From Proteles cristata cristata (taxonomy: Eukaryota > Chordata > Mammalia > Carnivora > Hyaenidae): a stretch of 64,000 nt of DNA. Under the pieces are notes generated by a model that saw nothing but the letters and a program-made list of their open reading frames with translations, was not told the origin of the DNA and ran no database searches. Location of the stretch: assembly GCA_017311185.1 (NCBI GenBank), contig JAESUZ010001519.1, positions 124,001-188,000 of the forward strand, read 5' to 3'. This document shows, piece by piece, positions 24,440-34,771 of this stretch. Position 1 is the first letter of the stretch, and each line of letters begins with the position of its first letter. The position numbers and the translations under genes were made by a program.

Positions 24440-24452
24440 TAAAATCAGCTCC

Positions 24453-26659
24453 TGACCCATGCATGACTTGGGTTATCTGTAGAGTTATCTGTAACATCTT
24501 CATCAATGTCGTTCAAGATGGTAGCAATGGATCTGGGGATATAATTAAGTCACCTGCCTACATTTAAGTTAACATAAAATAATAAGACAGCAAACAGGTA
24601 GTTATTAACCCTACTTGCCCAGTGAGGTAAGCATCTGATCATGAGTGGCAAAACAGTATTTTAGAGAATTTCTTTTCCCTAAGGATATCCAGTCTCTCTG
24701 GCAACAAACAGCCTGGAAGAGAATCATCTTGTAAGACAAAGTCATTCCTCAAACCCCTTCTCATCCCAGGAGCAGCAGAGGCACAGAGATCCTTCTTAGA
24801 AAGCAATCACAGCAAACGCTGTATGAAAGGGAATTAGATCTTGTGTTTTAACATTAGAAGAAAAAAATGGGAAAGCAAGGACTTTGTCCTGAATGAACAT
24901 AGCAAAGGCAAAGGATATCGGGTTTTGTTTTGTTTTGTTTTTTAGTTGAAATAGAAAACATTTAATGGAACAAACGAACCAAAACTAATGGCATTTTGAA
25001 GTGCTGCTTGTTAAAGTTGATGGTGTTTTGTCATTAACATACAAATAAAAAAATGCCACCTGATATACAAGCACAGGCAGTGTCTGTGCAGTATTGCTGA
25101 TCAAGTTGTACAGCTGGATCTTGAGTTAGAGGCTGAACAAAGGATCCACATCTTGAAACCACTGACTCTTCAACCAACTTCAGTTCCCCAGGAGGATGTT
25201 CTGTAGTATTTTTTCATTTCATTTTGATCCCAATCAAACAATTTACAATGAAAATAAAGGAGGAAAAAAAGCATGAAACAGGGTATTGGGGACCTGTTTC
25301 TTCTGTCCTCAGCAGTATCTCTGAAACTTCCTGCCTCTCCAGCAGGCTTCAAGGGTAGATGACATCTTCCAGAAATGTGCCTCATCCTTCTTTATTTTTG
25401 TTACCATAGCAGCCTTGCTAGTCTAGACCTCTTATGATCAACCTCATGACTGGATTATTGCAAATGCTCCTATTTTGTTCCTACTGCAATCTATACAGTA
25501 CTCTGCTCGCAGACACACCTTCACAGGACACATGTGCACTGAAACTCTGTAGTTTTCTACAGCGTCAGATCCACTTCCTTAAATGATTGCATCTCAAGTC
25601 AATATCTCAGGTTCACATTCAAGCTCCTATACCAACTGGCCCTTCAATATACAATTTCTCACTGTCTTCAAATTACAGCCTCCATCTGACTCAGTGGGTT
25701 TCCTTCCAGCCTAAGTGTCAACAAAAGCCGCACCTCTGGGCCTCTGTTTGAGCCATCTCCTTGCCTATAACAAATACCTTACAAAGCCAGAGCGTACATG
25801 TCTTTAGGGCTCTATTCATCTTAACTGTTCTGTGAAGAGTATTTAGAAAATTTATAGCCCATACAAATCCTTCTTTTTCTGAATTCCTACAGTATTGCTG
25901 GTAAAAGATTGTGTTAATATTAAATAATACTTTACATTGGTTTCTATTTGGCTCATTAAAATATTCTATATATTGGGAAATATGAATAACATCTCCCCAC
26001 TGCATCTATACAGTGAAAAGTGAAAAGGTGATGAGGTCAGATATCCAAGGCACCAAAATGTCCCGACAGCCAGTCAGGAACCTTTCAGAACTAACCATCC
26101 GAGTAGATCAGAGGAGAGGCCTGGGGACAAAGGAGAAGAAAAGGCAAAAGCACACCCTCACGTCTGTCTGTATCTGACCGAGCCTCCGCAGGGGAGATCC
26201 TCGTGGGCGTCACTTTCTGCTAACATGGTCTCTCAGAGGTCCTCTGCCATTTCCTCCTTCCCATCTCCATTGTTCAATCATCATCCATGTTTATCAAGCC
26301 ATTTTTACTTCGATAGTAGTAAAAATAGTTCAGTGATAAAAAATCAAGCTTTCTGTTTGTTATGATGGCCTATGATCTCAAACTTCGGAATACCTGAATA
26401 GTTTTGATCACAGAATTTCTAATATTGATCCCAAAATGACATGGCAGGCATTTTTTTTTTTTTAAATCTGAGATTGACTGAGAGAATCAGGCAGAAGCGC
26501 ATGCAATAATTTCTCATGGTTGGGGAAATGGGATAGTGAGGGTGACCTCCAGATGACAAAGTAGAAAAGAAAAAGTTTTGGTGTAACTTAGAGACAGATA
26601 GATAGATAAAGAGATACATATCTTATAGATCTAGATATCTATATCTGTGATATAGAACC
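24453..26659. other. Intergenic DNA
   Basis: L2 fossil at 25430-25800; otherwise no recognised element or exon. A (GATA)n-like patch is at about 26596-26650. Confidence 0.55.
25430..25800 (+). mobile_element. L2 LINE fossil
   Basis: CATGACTGGATTATTGCAAA, TCCTACTGCAATCTATACAG and CCTCTGGGCCTCTGTTTGAG follow L2 order. Confidence 0.5.
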
Positions 26660-26790
26660 AACTTCGCTCAGGTCATGATCTCCCAGTTCATGAGTTCAAG
26701 CCCCACATTGGGCTCTCTGCTGTCAGCACAGAGTCTGATCTGGATCCTCTGTCCCCCTATCTTTCACAATAAATAAACTTCAAAAAAAGA
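26660..26790 (+). mobile_element. CAN-SINE, 5' truncated
   Basis: Starts inside the head at ACTTCGCTCAGGTCATGATC and runs to CAATAAATAAACTTC plus A tail; about 40 nt of head missing. A (GATA)n patch precedes it. Confidence 0.85.
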
Positions 26791-27138
26791 GAGAGAGAGA
26801 TAAGGAACTGTAGCAGTACAAATTGTTGGAACTATATTAATTGTGATTAAATCTGGATAATGTGAATTCCCATACAGATGGGGATGTATCAGACAGAATA
26901 CTATAGAGAAGATGGAGAACAGAGAGAATCCTTGTCATTTGGCAAGGGATTTTAGTGGTACAGAGTAAAGGCCTCTGTCACTGGAGAGGCTGATGGTGCA
27001 CTGTGGTCAGTAGATTGAAGAATTAAACCCAAACCTTCTTGATGGTCTTTCAAGACAACACTTATTAAATGCAACCAAAAGTTTTAACACATGTATGGCA
27101 AGAGTAGCCAGGGAATCCATGAGTTTGCTATATTAATT

Positions 27139-27328
27139 TTCTTTATTTTTGAGAGAGAGAGAGAGAGAGAGTGTCTGGGGAAGGAGCGGCAGGGGTGGGT
27201 ACAGAGGATCTGAAGCAGGCTCTCATTGACAGCAGAGAACCTGATGTGGGGCTCAAACCCACAAACTGTGAGATCATGACCGGAGCCAATGTCAAATGCT
27301 CAACCAACTGAACCACCCAGGTGCCCCT
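27139..27328 (-). mobile_element. CAN-SINE
   Basis: Duplication TGCT(A/G)TATTAATT at 27126-27138 and 27333-27345; ends CAGGTGCCCC. Confidence 0.9.
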
Positions 27329-27416
27329 GTCTGCTGTATTAATTAAGGAGAGTTGAAGTTCACCCTAAACACGCTAAATTTAGCTCCCCATAAAATCCAT
27401 TAAATATCAGGATACA

Positions 27417-27649
27417 GGGGCGCCTGGGTGGCTTAGTCAGTTGAGCGTCCGACTTTCACTCAGGTCATGATCTCGCAGTTCGTGGGTTCGAGCCCCGCGT
27501 CGGGCTCTGTGCTGACTGCCAGCACAGAGCCTGGAGCCTGTTTCAGAGTCTGTGACTCCCTCTCTCTCTGACCCTCCCCTATTCATGCTGTCTCTCTCCT
27601 AGAAATAAATAAAACATTAAAAAAAAAATAAAAATAATAAATAAATAAA
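27417..27649 (+). mobile_element. CAN-SINE, young 'GGCAG-insert' subfamily (sense copy)
   Basis: Sense-strand member with GCTGACTGCCAGCACAGAG, intact B box (27485-27495) and an (AAAT)n tail. Perfect 16-bp duplication TAAATATCAGGATACA at 27401-27416 and 27650-27665. Confidence 0.95.
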
Positions 27650-27665
27650 TAAATATCAGGATACA

Positions 27666-29009
27666 ATTTTTGAATTAAGAATTCTGGGAGGCCAACTTTT
27701 AAGAAAAGGTAAGATTTAGATCCAGAGGCTCAGCTGAGAGTAATAATGGAATTTGGTGGAGAATCGGAAGGAGTCAAGTGCTTCTTATACTGGTCCATTG
27801 AACTGCAGGAGGAAACAGGAAAGTCAAGTCACATTAGGTAAATTCTTCCAAACAAACAATAAAAGAAGAATCACCAGGTTCTATTCCTGAAATAAGACTA
27901 CACTGTGTGCTAACTAACTTGGGTTTAAATACAAAAAACAAAACAAAACAACAAAACAACATTGAAGAATGACTAGAATCTATGGCAGCAAAGAAAAGCC
28001 CGCATATAATTTGAAAGCTGGATGCTTGGAAGATGAAAGGGGCCTCAGGGCATGCAGGTGGCAAATGGATAGGAAAGACACAAAAAGACGGTGGGGGAGC
28101 AGCCTTGCCTGGGGAAAGCAGAAGCCACGCGGTACTGAAGCCTTACTATGTGAAGTATGTACTTCGTACTGATCCACCCAATACTCTTAAAATTCTGCAG
28201 TGGAACGGATCACAGAAATCTCACAAGGCTAAATTAATCAAAGCTAAAAGTACAAGTAGTGAGAGGGGACGATGCAAACTTAAAACCATAGTAATTATGT
28301 GTAATAAAAGCCTTTATCCGTATTACATTGGTGAAAGGTCTCCTTTGGGCAAGAATACTTTAGGGAAGGAGAAATGGCCCCAGATTTGAACCTGGGCAGC
28401 GAAGAGAAATCCTTGCTGGAAGTGTCTGTGGATTAAGCCACAGTATAATAAGAATCAATGTCCTCTTGGAGAGTGAAGGCTTTTTAAAAAAATCTATCAC
28501 TTGGTGACTCGACGTTAGAAACAAACTATGATAAAATACAGGTACTGTAAAGCAGAATCAATAATCAGCAGGAAATCTGTATACTGTTTGAAAACACCCT
28601 AAAGCAAACCCAGGAGAAGTGTATGGTATGAATCAAAGAGAAAGATCATGTATTTCTTCGCCTCTACCATCTTCCACGTTCATCTTTCTCCTTCCCCCCT
28701 GTACCTCACTGGGGCTCAGTTCTTTCCCACCAGTCACCGCGCCCTCTTCCCCAACCGCCCACACCTAGAAACTCACAGACGGCACAGACATCTGGCCACT
28801 AATAGGCTAGTATTGTCAAAAATATATCTTTTTCAAATGAGAACTCCAAACCCGTGTCTTTTGGCAGGTTAGTGACAAACTAGAAATCTAGAAGGTCAAA
28901 AATAATTCTAGGTATAGTAATATTATTGCAGGCTCTCAGGCCCAACATCTTGGAGTTCTTCTTTATTCTTTTCTCCTCCCTTTTCACCCTAATTGTTCTA
29001 AATCGAGAT
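27666..29009. other. Unique intergenic DNA
   Basis: 1.3 kb with nothing recognised. Confidence 0.6.
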
Positions 29010-29172
29010 CATAATAACTAGCACTTCTGGAGCACTGCCGACAAACCTTAATGAATATATTGTCTCTAATGCTGCAAACCACGAGTAAGGCAGACAGTAC
29101 AGCTCTCATTGCTGAGGTGGAAAGAGTGTGATCCACCCAAGGCCATGTAGCTAGCAAGTGCTAAGAGTCATC
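29010..29172 (+). mobile_element. MIR SINE fossil
   Basis: ATAACTAGCACTTCTGGAGC at the start and CACCCAAGGCCATGTAGCTA at the end match MIR. Confidence 0.65.
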
Positions 29173-29329
29173 TTTACCAGTTTTCTTTCATTAAAACCCA
29201 TTTTCTCCCCCAAGATGGCCTCATCACCACTTCCTCTTATTCCCAGAGTTTCAAGATTTTCAGACTCCTCTCTTTTCAACTCATCTTTCACAGGAAATTC
29301 CAAGCTAATTTTCCCAAGCAAAGCTTTTA

Positions 29330-29541
29330 AAAAAAATTTTTTTTATTTATATTTGAGACAGAAAGACAGAGCACACGTGGGAGAGGGGCAGAGAGAGAGG
29401 GAGACACAGAATCTGAAACAGGCTCCAGGCTCTGAGGTAGCTGTCAGCACAGAGCCCCAAACTGGGCTCAAACCCACAAATGGTGAGCTCATGACCTGAG
29501 CCAAAGTCGGACGCTTAACCGACTGAGCCACCCAGGCATCC
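29330..29541 (-). mobile_element. CAN-SINE
   Basis: Perfect 17-bp duplication CCCAAGCAAAGCTTTTA at 29313-29329 and 29542-29558, although the body has a mutated B box. Confidence 0.94.
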
Positions 29542-30060
29542 CCCAAGCAAAGCTTTTATATCAGAAATCTATTGGGAAATCTATTTTATCTGTATTTTTA
29601 GGACAATGCAGTGGATGAGAAGAGGGTGCAAAGGAAAGCAATTAAGGAAATCAAGAGAAAGGAGGGGCAATGGTGTAATCACAGACGAGGTGAATCAGGG
29701 CTATGAGAAGTCAAAGCCAGGACCAGCTACGCCAGATACCAGCAATACAAGAAGGTCCAGGGAGGAAACTCAGATAAAAGCAGCAAGTCAAAAAAAATCC
29801 ATGGTGCTGAAAGGACAATTGAGTGGGAGAACTTGGAAAGATCTAAAAGGAAGAGCCATTTCACAGGGTGAATCATGAATGGACTTCTGGAAAATTCTAC
29901 GTTGTGAGATGTGAAGTATAAAAAACATCAATGACTTGAAGATGGCTTTAGGTAAATCTACAGAAAATAGCCTGTAAAGGACTCTTAAAGGAAGCTTCTG
30001 ATATTTGGAATATACCTTAATCCTTTTGAGGTTAACATCCCTGATGCCAGTTCTTCTTCT

Positions 30061-30270
30061 TTTTTTAAATTTTTAAATGTAATTTTGAAAGAGACCCAGA
30101 GTGTGAGCAGCAGGGGAGGTGCACAGAGAGAGGGAGACACAGAATCTGAAGCAGCTCCAGGCTCCGAGCTGTCAGCACAGAGCCCAGTGCAGTGCTTGAA
30201 CTCATGAACTGCAAGATCATGACCTGAGCTGAAGTCAGTCACTTAACCGGTTGAGCCACCCAGGTGCCCC
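30061..30270 (-). mobile_element. CAN-SINE
   Basis: Moderately diverged, ends CCCAGGTGCCCC; the flanking TTCTTC repeats suggest a weak duplication. Confidence 0.9.
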
Positions 30271-30429
30271 TATTCTTCCTTTTTTTTAAAATGCTCTGTG
30301 ACTATGGTTGGAGCCAGAACAGCGGACAGAATGGTTAGGCCTCTCTATTGGGAAAGGCAACACAGACTGATTCCTTCTGACTCCTTCACTCACTAACGTG
30401 GTCTATTCCACGTTCTTCCTAAACTTGAA

Positions 30430-30546
30430 GGTCACTATCTACAAAATGGAGGAAATGACGCTTCCTACTGTAGAGCATGGTTGCGAAAATGAGATCTATA
30501 GTTTGGCACCAGGCCCAGAGCATGATAAGTCTGAATAATGGTTAGA
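30430..30546 (-). mobile_element. MIR SINE fossil, antisense (partial)
   Basis: CTACAAAATGGAGGAAATGA and CACCAGGCCCAGAGCATGAT, then GAATAATGGTTA, are antisense MIR. Confidence 0.55.
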
Positions 30547-32178
30547 AATCTATGACCCTTCCCTCTAATGTTGAAATAAGGAAGAAAACCAGAGAGCAGG
30601 AAGTGAGGAAAGAAGGGAAGGCGAAAGGAAGAAAGAATGGGTGGAATGAGACATATGGAGGAGGGGGAAAAAGGGATTTTTTAAAGTAGAACTAAGCCGG
30701 GATGTTTCATAGGAAATCTGTAGGAAAAGTCAAATAAACAGAACTTCAAAACTGCTCAGTTAACATGAAAAGCGGATGTGAAAAACTGAACTAGCAGAAA
30801 TGATTGAAACAGAAAGCAACCAAATAATCCAACAAGTGAACGAATCATTAGGTAACCATCAGCAAGGAAAGAAAGATAACACAGTTCAAATTATGCGCAG
30901 ATGTAACTCTCTCCCCAAGATAGTCCCCGAGTGGCGCTAGGCACTGTCACAGACAGCAGTGTAGTGAGCTCAGATCTACACGGCTCGGAGGCAGCAGTCT
31001 GGGAGGAAGAGAGAAAGTCCAGGACGCCAGTTAAATGTCTAGGTGGTCCGAGCCGGGACACACAAGTGGACTTGTGTCACATCACTCCCCTCGTTCATAA
31101 GGGTTTGATGTACTGATGGCTTAAATAATTTATTGGAAATATCGTTCCAAAAGAGAAGAGTGAAAATAATGATAATAAATAAGAGAAAAGCAGATATTAT
31201 CAAGTCAGTTAAACCTCAGGCCTGACTTTTTACTATTTGTCCAGAAGCACCCAGAGAGTTAATTTAGCAAATTTCAACAGAAACTTTAACTGCCTCATGG
31301 TCAATAAGGCTGTGAAGTAGTTCCCTGTGGCGGCTCCAAAAGAAGCTGTAGGAAACCAGTAAAGCTTGAGACATTTATTTCCAGCCATTTCCTTCGCCTG
31401 CCTGAAATTCCCCTTCATGTCATCAATCTCTTGATACACTCTTAAAAAATCATTATCCCTTTCTCCGGACCTAGAGAGATCCTCTCCTCCTCTTTCTGAC
31501 TCTTAGCAACAACCGTTCTTTGGTGTTCTATCAGACAACTTGATAACAGCTCAGAACTCCAGTCTGTGCGAAGGGAGAAAAATACTTCCTCCCCCGCAAA
31601 TTCCCATCTTAAGTTCCACGCAGTAAAGTCTTCAAAAGCTATTCTGTGAATAGTTTAATCAACGATGCTACAGGGCTGGTGGGCTCCGCTCAGAAGCAGG
31701 AAACATGGATTTTTGACATCAGCTCCCTTCCTGCCATTACTCATTGGAGGCTCCTGGCCTTTTAGAATTTTTTTTTTTTTTTTGAAAGGAATGAAAGCTT
31801 GTGCTCAGATGTGAGAGGGTTACCATAAAAGAAACGATAGGTCACTTTAAAAGAGCTTGACATTTTTCATAGGAAAAGGTGTCGTAAACAGAAAACTTTA
31901 TTTTTACAATACCATTAAGCGTTGCTTTATGATCTAATTTTTATTAGGAAGTTCTGTCACTTACAGAGAGTTATGTAATTTGTATCAATAAGCTTAACTC
32001 TTTGCGACATGATACCAGAGCACCCTAGCCACTGAAGTTCACACTCCAGCAAAGGGAGATGAATAAGAAGGAATTTAATAAACTGTAACATGATTTTCTT
32101 TGTTTGCTTCTTAGCAAATAAAAACCACTGTGGATTCTTTCCCAGGAACAAGATCATGCAGTAATCAATTGTTAAAAA

Positions 32179-32397
32179 GATATATCTTTTACTGTATATT
32201 TATTTTTGAGAGAGAGAGAGAGAGACAGAGTGCTAGCAGGGGAGGGTCAGAGAGAGAGGGAGACACAGAATCCAAAGCAGACTCCAGGCTCCGAGCTGTC
32301 AGCACACAGCATGATGTGGGGCTGGAACCCACGAATGGCAAGATCATGATGTGAGCCAAAGTCAGACGCTTAAATGAGTGAGCCACCCAGGTACCCG
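32179..32397 (-). mobile_element. CAN-SINE
   Basis: Duplication GTAATCA(A/G)TTGTT at 32161-32173 and 32398-32410; B box mutated (GGGCTGGAACC). Confidence 0.92.
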
Positions 32398-32789
32398 GTA
32401 ATCAGTTGTTTTAAAAACCAAATGGAAGAATAGAATAAGCCTCCAAAAAATCAAATGGCTTTAAGATAAAGTATTGCGATGAACTAAGAAGAAATTTATC
32501 CATTATTCATTCCTTTTTTAAATTATACTAGTACCTTTCTGATTGGAAGAAGTATAGAAAGCAGTGTGTAGTCATCTTTTACTGTAAGAGACCAACCTTG
32601 TGAAGATCACCCCCATCATGTGAGTAACTACAAGAGAAACATAACAATACTTATGTTAAAGATAGTCCCTTGATTTTTTTAAAGAAAAAAAATGATGTAA
32701 GCCTTTTATTTTGACATTTGTCTTTTAACAAAAACCAATACAGTAAAAAAAAAATTACCATTTAGTTACACAAGCTAGGTGATAGTTTA

Positions 32790-32997
32790 TTAATGTTTTA
32801 TTTATTTTATTTTTAATTTAGAGACAGAGAGCTGGAGACTGGGGGAGAGGAGCAGAGTGGGGAAGAGAGGGAATCCTAAGCAGGTGCCATGCTCCGCGCT
32901 GAGCCCGATGCGGGACTTGATCCCTCGACCCTGGGATAACCACCTGAGCCAAAATCAAGAGTCCCACGCTCAACAGGCTAAGCCACCCAGGCACCCC
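32790..32997 (-). mobile_element. CAN-SINE, older caniform-like subfamily
   Basis: Body has AATCCTAAGCAGG, GGGACTTGATCCC and AAAATCAAGAGTC, typical of older carnivore SINEs rather than the felid-specific type. Confidence 0.88.
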
Positions 32998-33171
32998 AAT
33001 GCCTTATCTTCATCACTTTCTTCATGTAAGGTCTGAAAGGTTTTCTCACAGAGTATAAGATTTGAATGAGTTGGAAGAGTGGTAAGTACATGTTCTCAGC
33101 ACAACAAAGAACTTGGGAAGAGTTGAAATAAGGAAACCAGGAAGAAGGGACCCAGGTTTGAAGGCAGGTTC

Positions 33172-33365
33172 AAAGACTAAAGTTTCTCAACCTGCTGACA
33201 GGAGATACGCCTGGGAGGCTGTTAAAGAGTAAGGAACCCTGGGCCCTCATCTCCATGGCTCTGATGTAATTGGTCTGGTTTGAGGCTCGAGCACAGGTAG
33301 TTTTAAAAGTCTCTCCACGTTCTTTCAACGTGTAACCAGGGCTGGGAGTGGCCAGCCCTTCACAT
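33172..33365 (+). mobile_element. MER5A-like hAT miniature element (degenerate)
   Basis: It begins AGTTTCTCAACCTG and contains phrases like CTGGGAGGCTGTTAAA and CTGATGTAATTGGTCTGG that match the MER5A type of non-autonomous hAT element. No clean right terminus. It may be independent of the adjacent transposase relic. Confidence 0.5.
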
Positions 33366-33424
33366 GCGGTGCCTGTGCCCTGGGGGCTCTTGAGACATTT
33401 GTACACAGTCCACGAAGTCATAAC

Positions 33425-34771
33425 ACCTGTCACAATAATACTAAGGCATCATTTGCCTTTTTCAGTGTGTTGACATTCATGGTGACGGTGTAAAAGCAGT
33501 GATGGGCAGAAGAGCATGTTGGCATGAATCAAGATAGTGGCACTGCACCAGGCACCGTATTTTTTACCATCAGACATCGTGCTTAAAAAAGAAAAATACC
33601 AGTTTCTCATAAGAATGACCTTGATGAAGCAGAGAAGAGTATTAATTTCATTAGATGTCAAACCATGGCTGTCTGTCTTAATACACTGTGACAAAATGGG
33701 AACTATGTATACAAAGTATGTTTGCTGTATCCTGAAGTATGATGTTGTCTTGAGGAAAAACAGTTGTGTGATTGAAGTGTGAGCTAAAATTAGCCAACGT
33801 TTTTGCAAGACACCAATTTTATTCAAAACACTGGCTAACAGGCAAACTGTGGTTAGAAGGATTGGGGTATTTGGTAGGCAGATTATGGAATGAAGTAATA
33901 AGCCTGATGCTTCAAAGGAAAACAACTGTCAGTATGTACTGTTCATGATGAAGTCTGAGTTTTCATGTGAAAATTAAATTTTAGAATACTTATATCCACA
34001 AGTGGGAGACACAACCGCCCCCCACTACTTAAAAACTTCTGTGATGAGATCAGCATTTATAACGATATACTTTCTGATATTGTATAATGATATCATTACC
34101 ATTTGTAAGAGCTGCATAAATCACATGGTATTTTCCAAATGAGCAGTGCATGAGGGTATAATATTATGTGTGTGTAAAAGACTCATTCAAGTACAAGATA
34201 AACCAATGGATTTCAACAGAGAAAAGAAAGTTCACCAATAAGATGTTGCATGCCCTATAATGAATTACCAAAAGAAGTTCAGTTTCTAGTCTTAAAGAAA
34301 TTACCACTTGTCAAGATTTGAGGTCCTATCAAAGAAGAAAATCCAACATTTTCTGAAAAGGCAATTAAAATACTCTTCCCTTTTGTAACAGCATAGTTGT
34401 AGGAGGCTGGATTTTCTTTGAGGACTTCGATGAGAAGAACATAGTGCAACACAAGACGGAGAAACAAAAATGAGAATCCAGCCCTCTTCCTTTAAGCCAG
34501 GCATTTAAAGAGATGTGCACAAACGCAAAGCAGTACCCCTCATCTCCCTAACCTTGTTTGGAAAGATGCATTCACTTTTCACAAAAATATTTTATGTCGA
34601 CACACAATGAGTTTGCTATTTTTTAATTAAGAAATAGATTGTTATAATGTCTCCATCTCAGTTTTTAAGATGGCGAAGACTGATGGAAGGTAACACACAT
34701 CAACATGGCGGTTCTCAGTAGTTTTTAGGAGAGTGCGGGGTTCCCGAGATCACAACATTTGAGAACCTGCC
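33425..34771 (+). pseudogene. Dead hAT DNA transposon with transposase remnant
   Basis: About 1.35 kb matches the hAT transposase group that also gave rise to the domesticated ZBED/FAM200-type genes. Open stretches remain at 33537-33782. The C-terminal hAT dimerisation region at about 34300-34500 reads KEENPTFSEKAIKILFPF, then V-T-A-stop-L-stop-EAGFS, with several in-frame stops and frameshifts. The right end TTTGAGAACCTG (34758-34769) resembles the hAT terminal repeat. The left terminus was not found, so the element is probably 5'-truncated. The 158-codon minus-strand frame at 33449-33925 is an antisense shadow. Confidence 0.78.

Larger units (their letters stand above)
29559..32160. other. 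Intergenic DNA
   Basis: Contains the SINE at 30061-30270 and a MIR at 30430-30546. 30547-32160 shows no recognisable element or exon. Confidence 0.55.

Noticed and set aside
27417..27500. tRNA genes suggested by GGTTCGAGCCC and a TGGC..AGT box
   Set aside because: The tRNA-like heads are always followed by the SINE body and A tail and lack a cloverleaf acceptor stem; they are SINE promoters.
33449..33925. 158-codon minus-strand frame, the longest in the window
   Set aside because: It is antisense to a hAT transposase relic, which explains its length; no domain on this strand.
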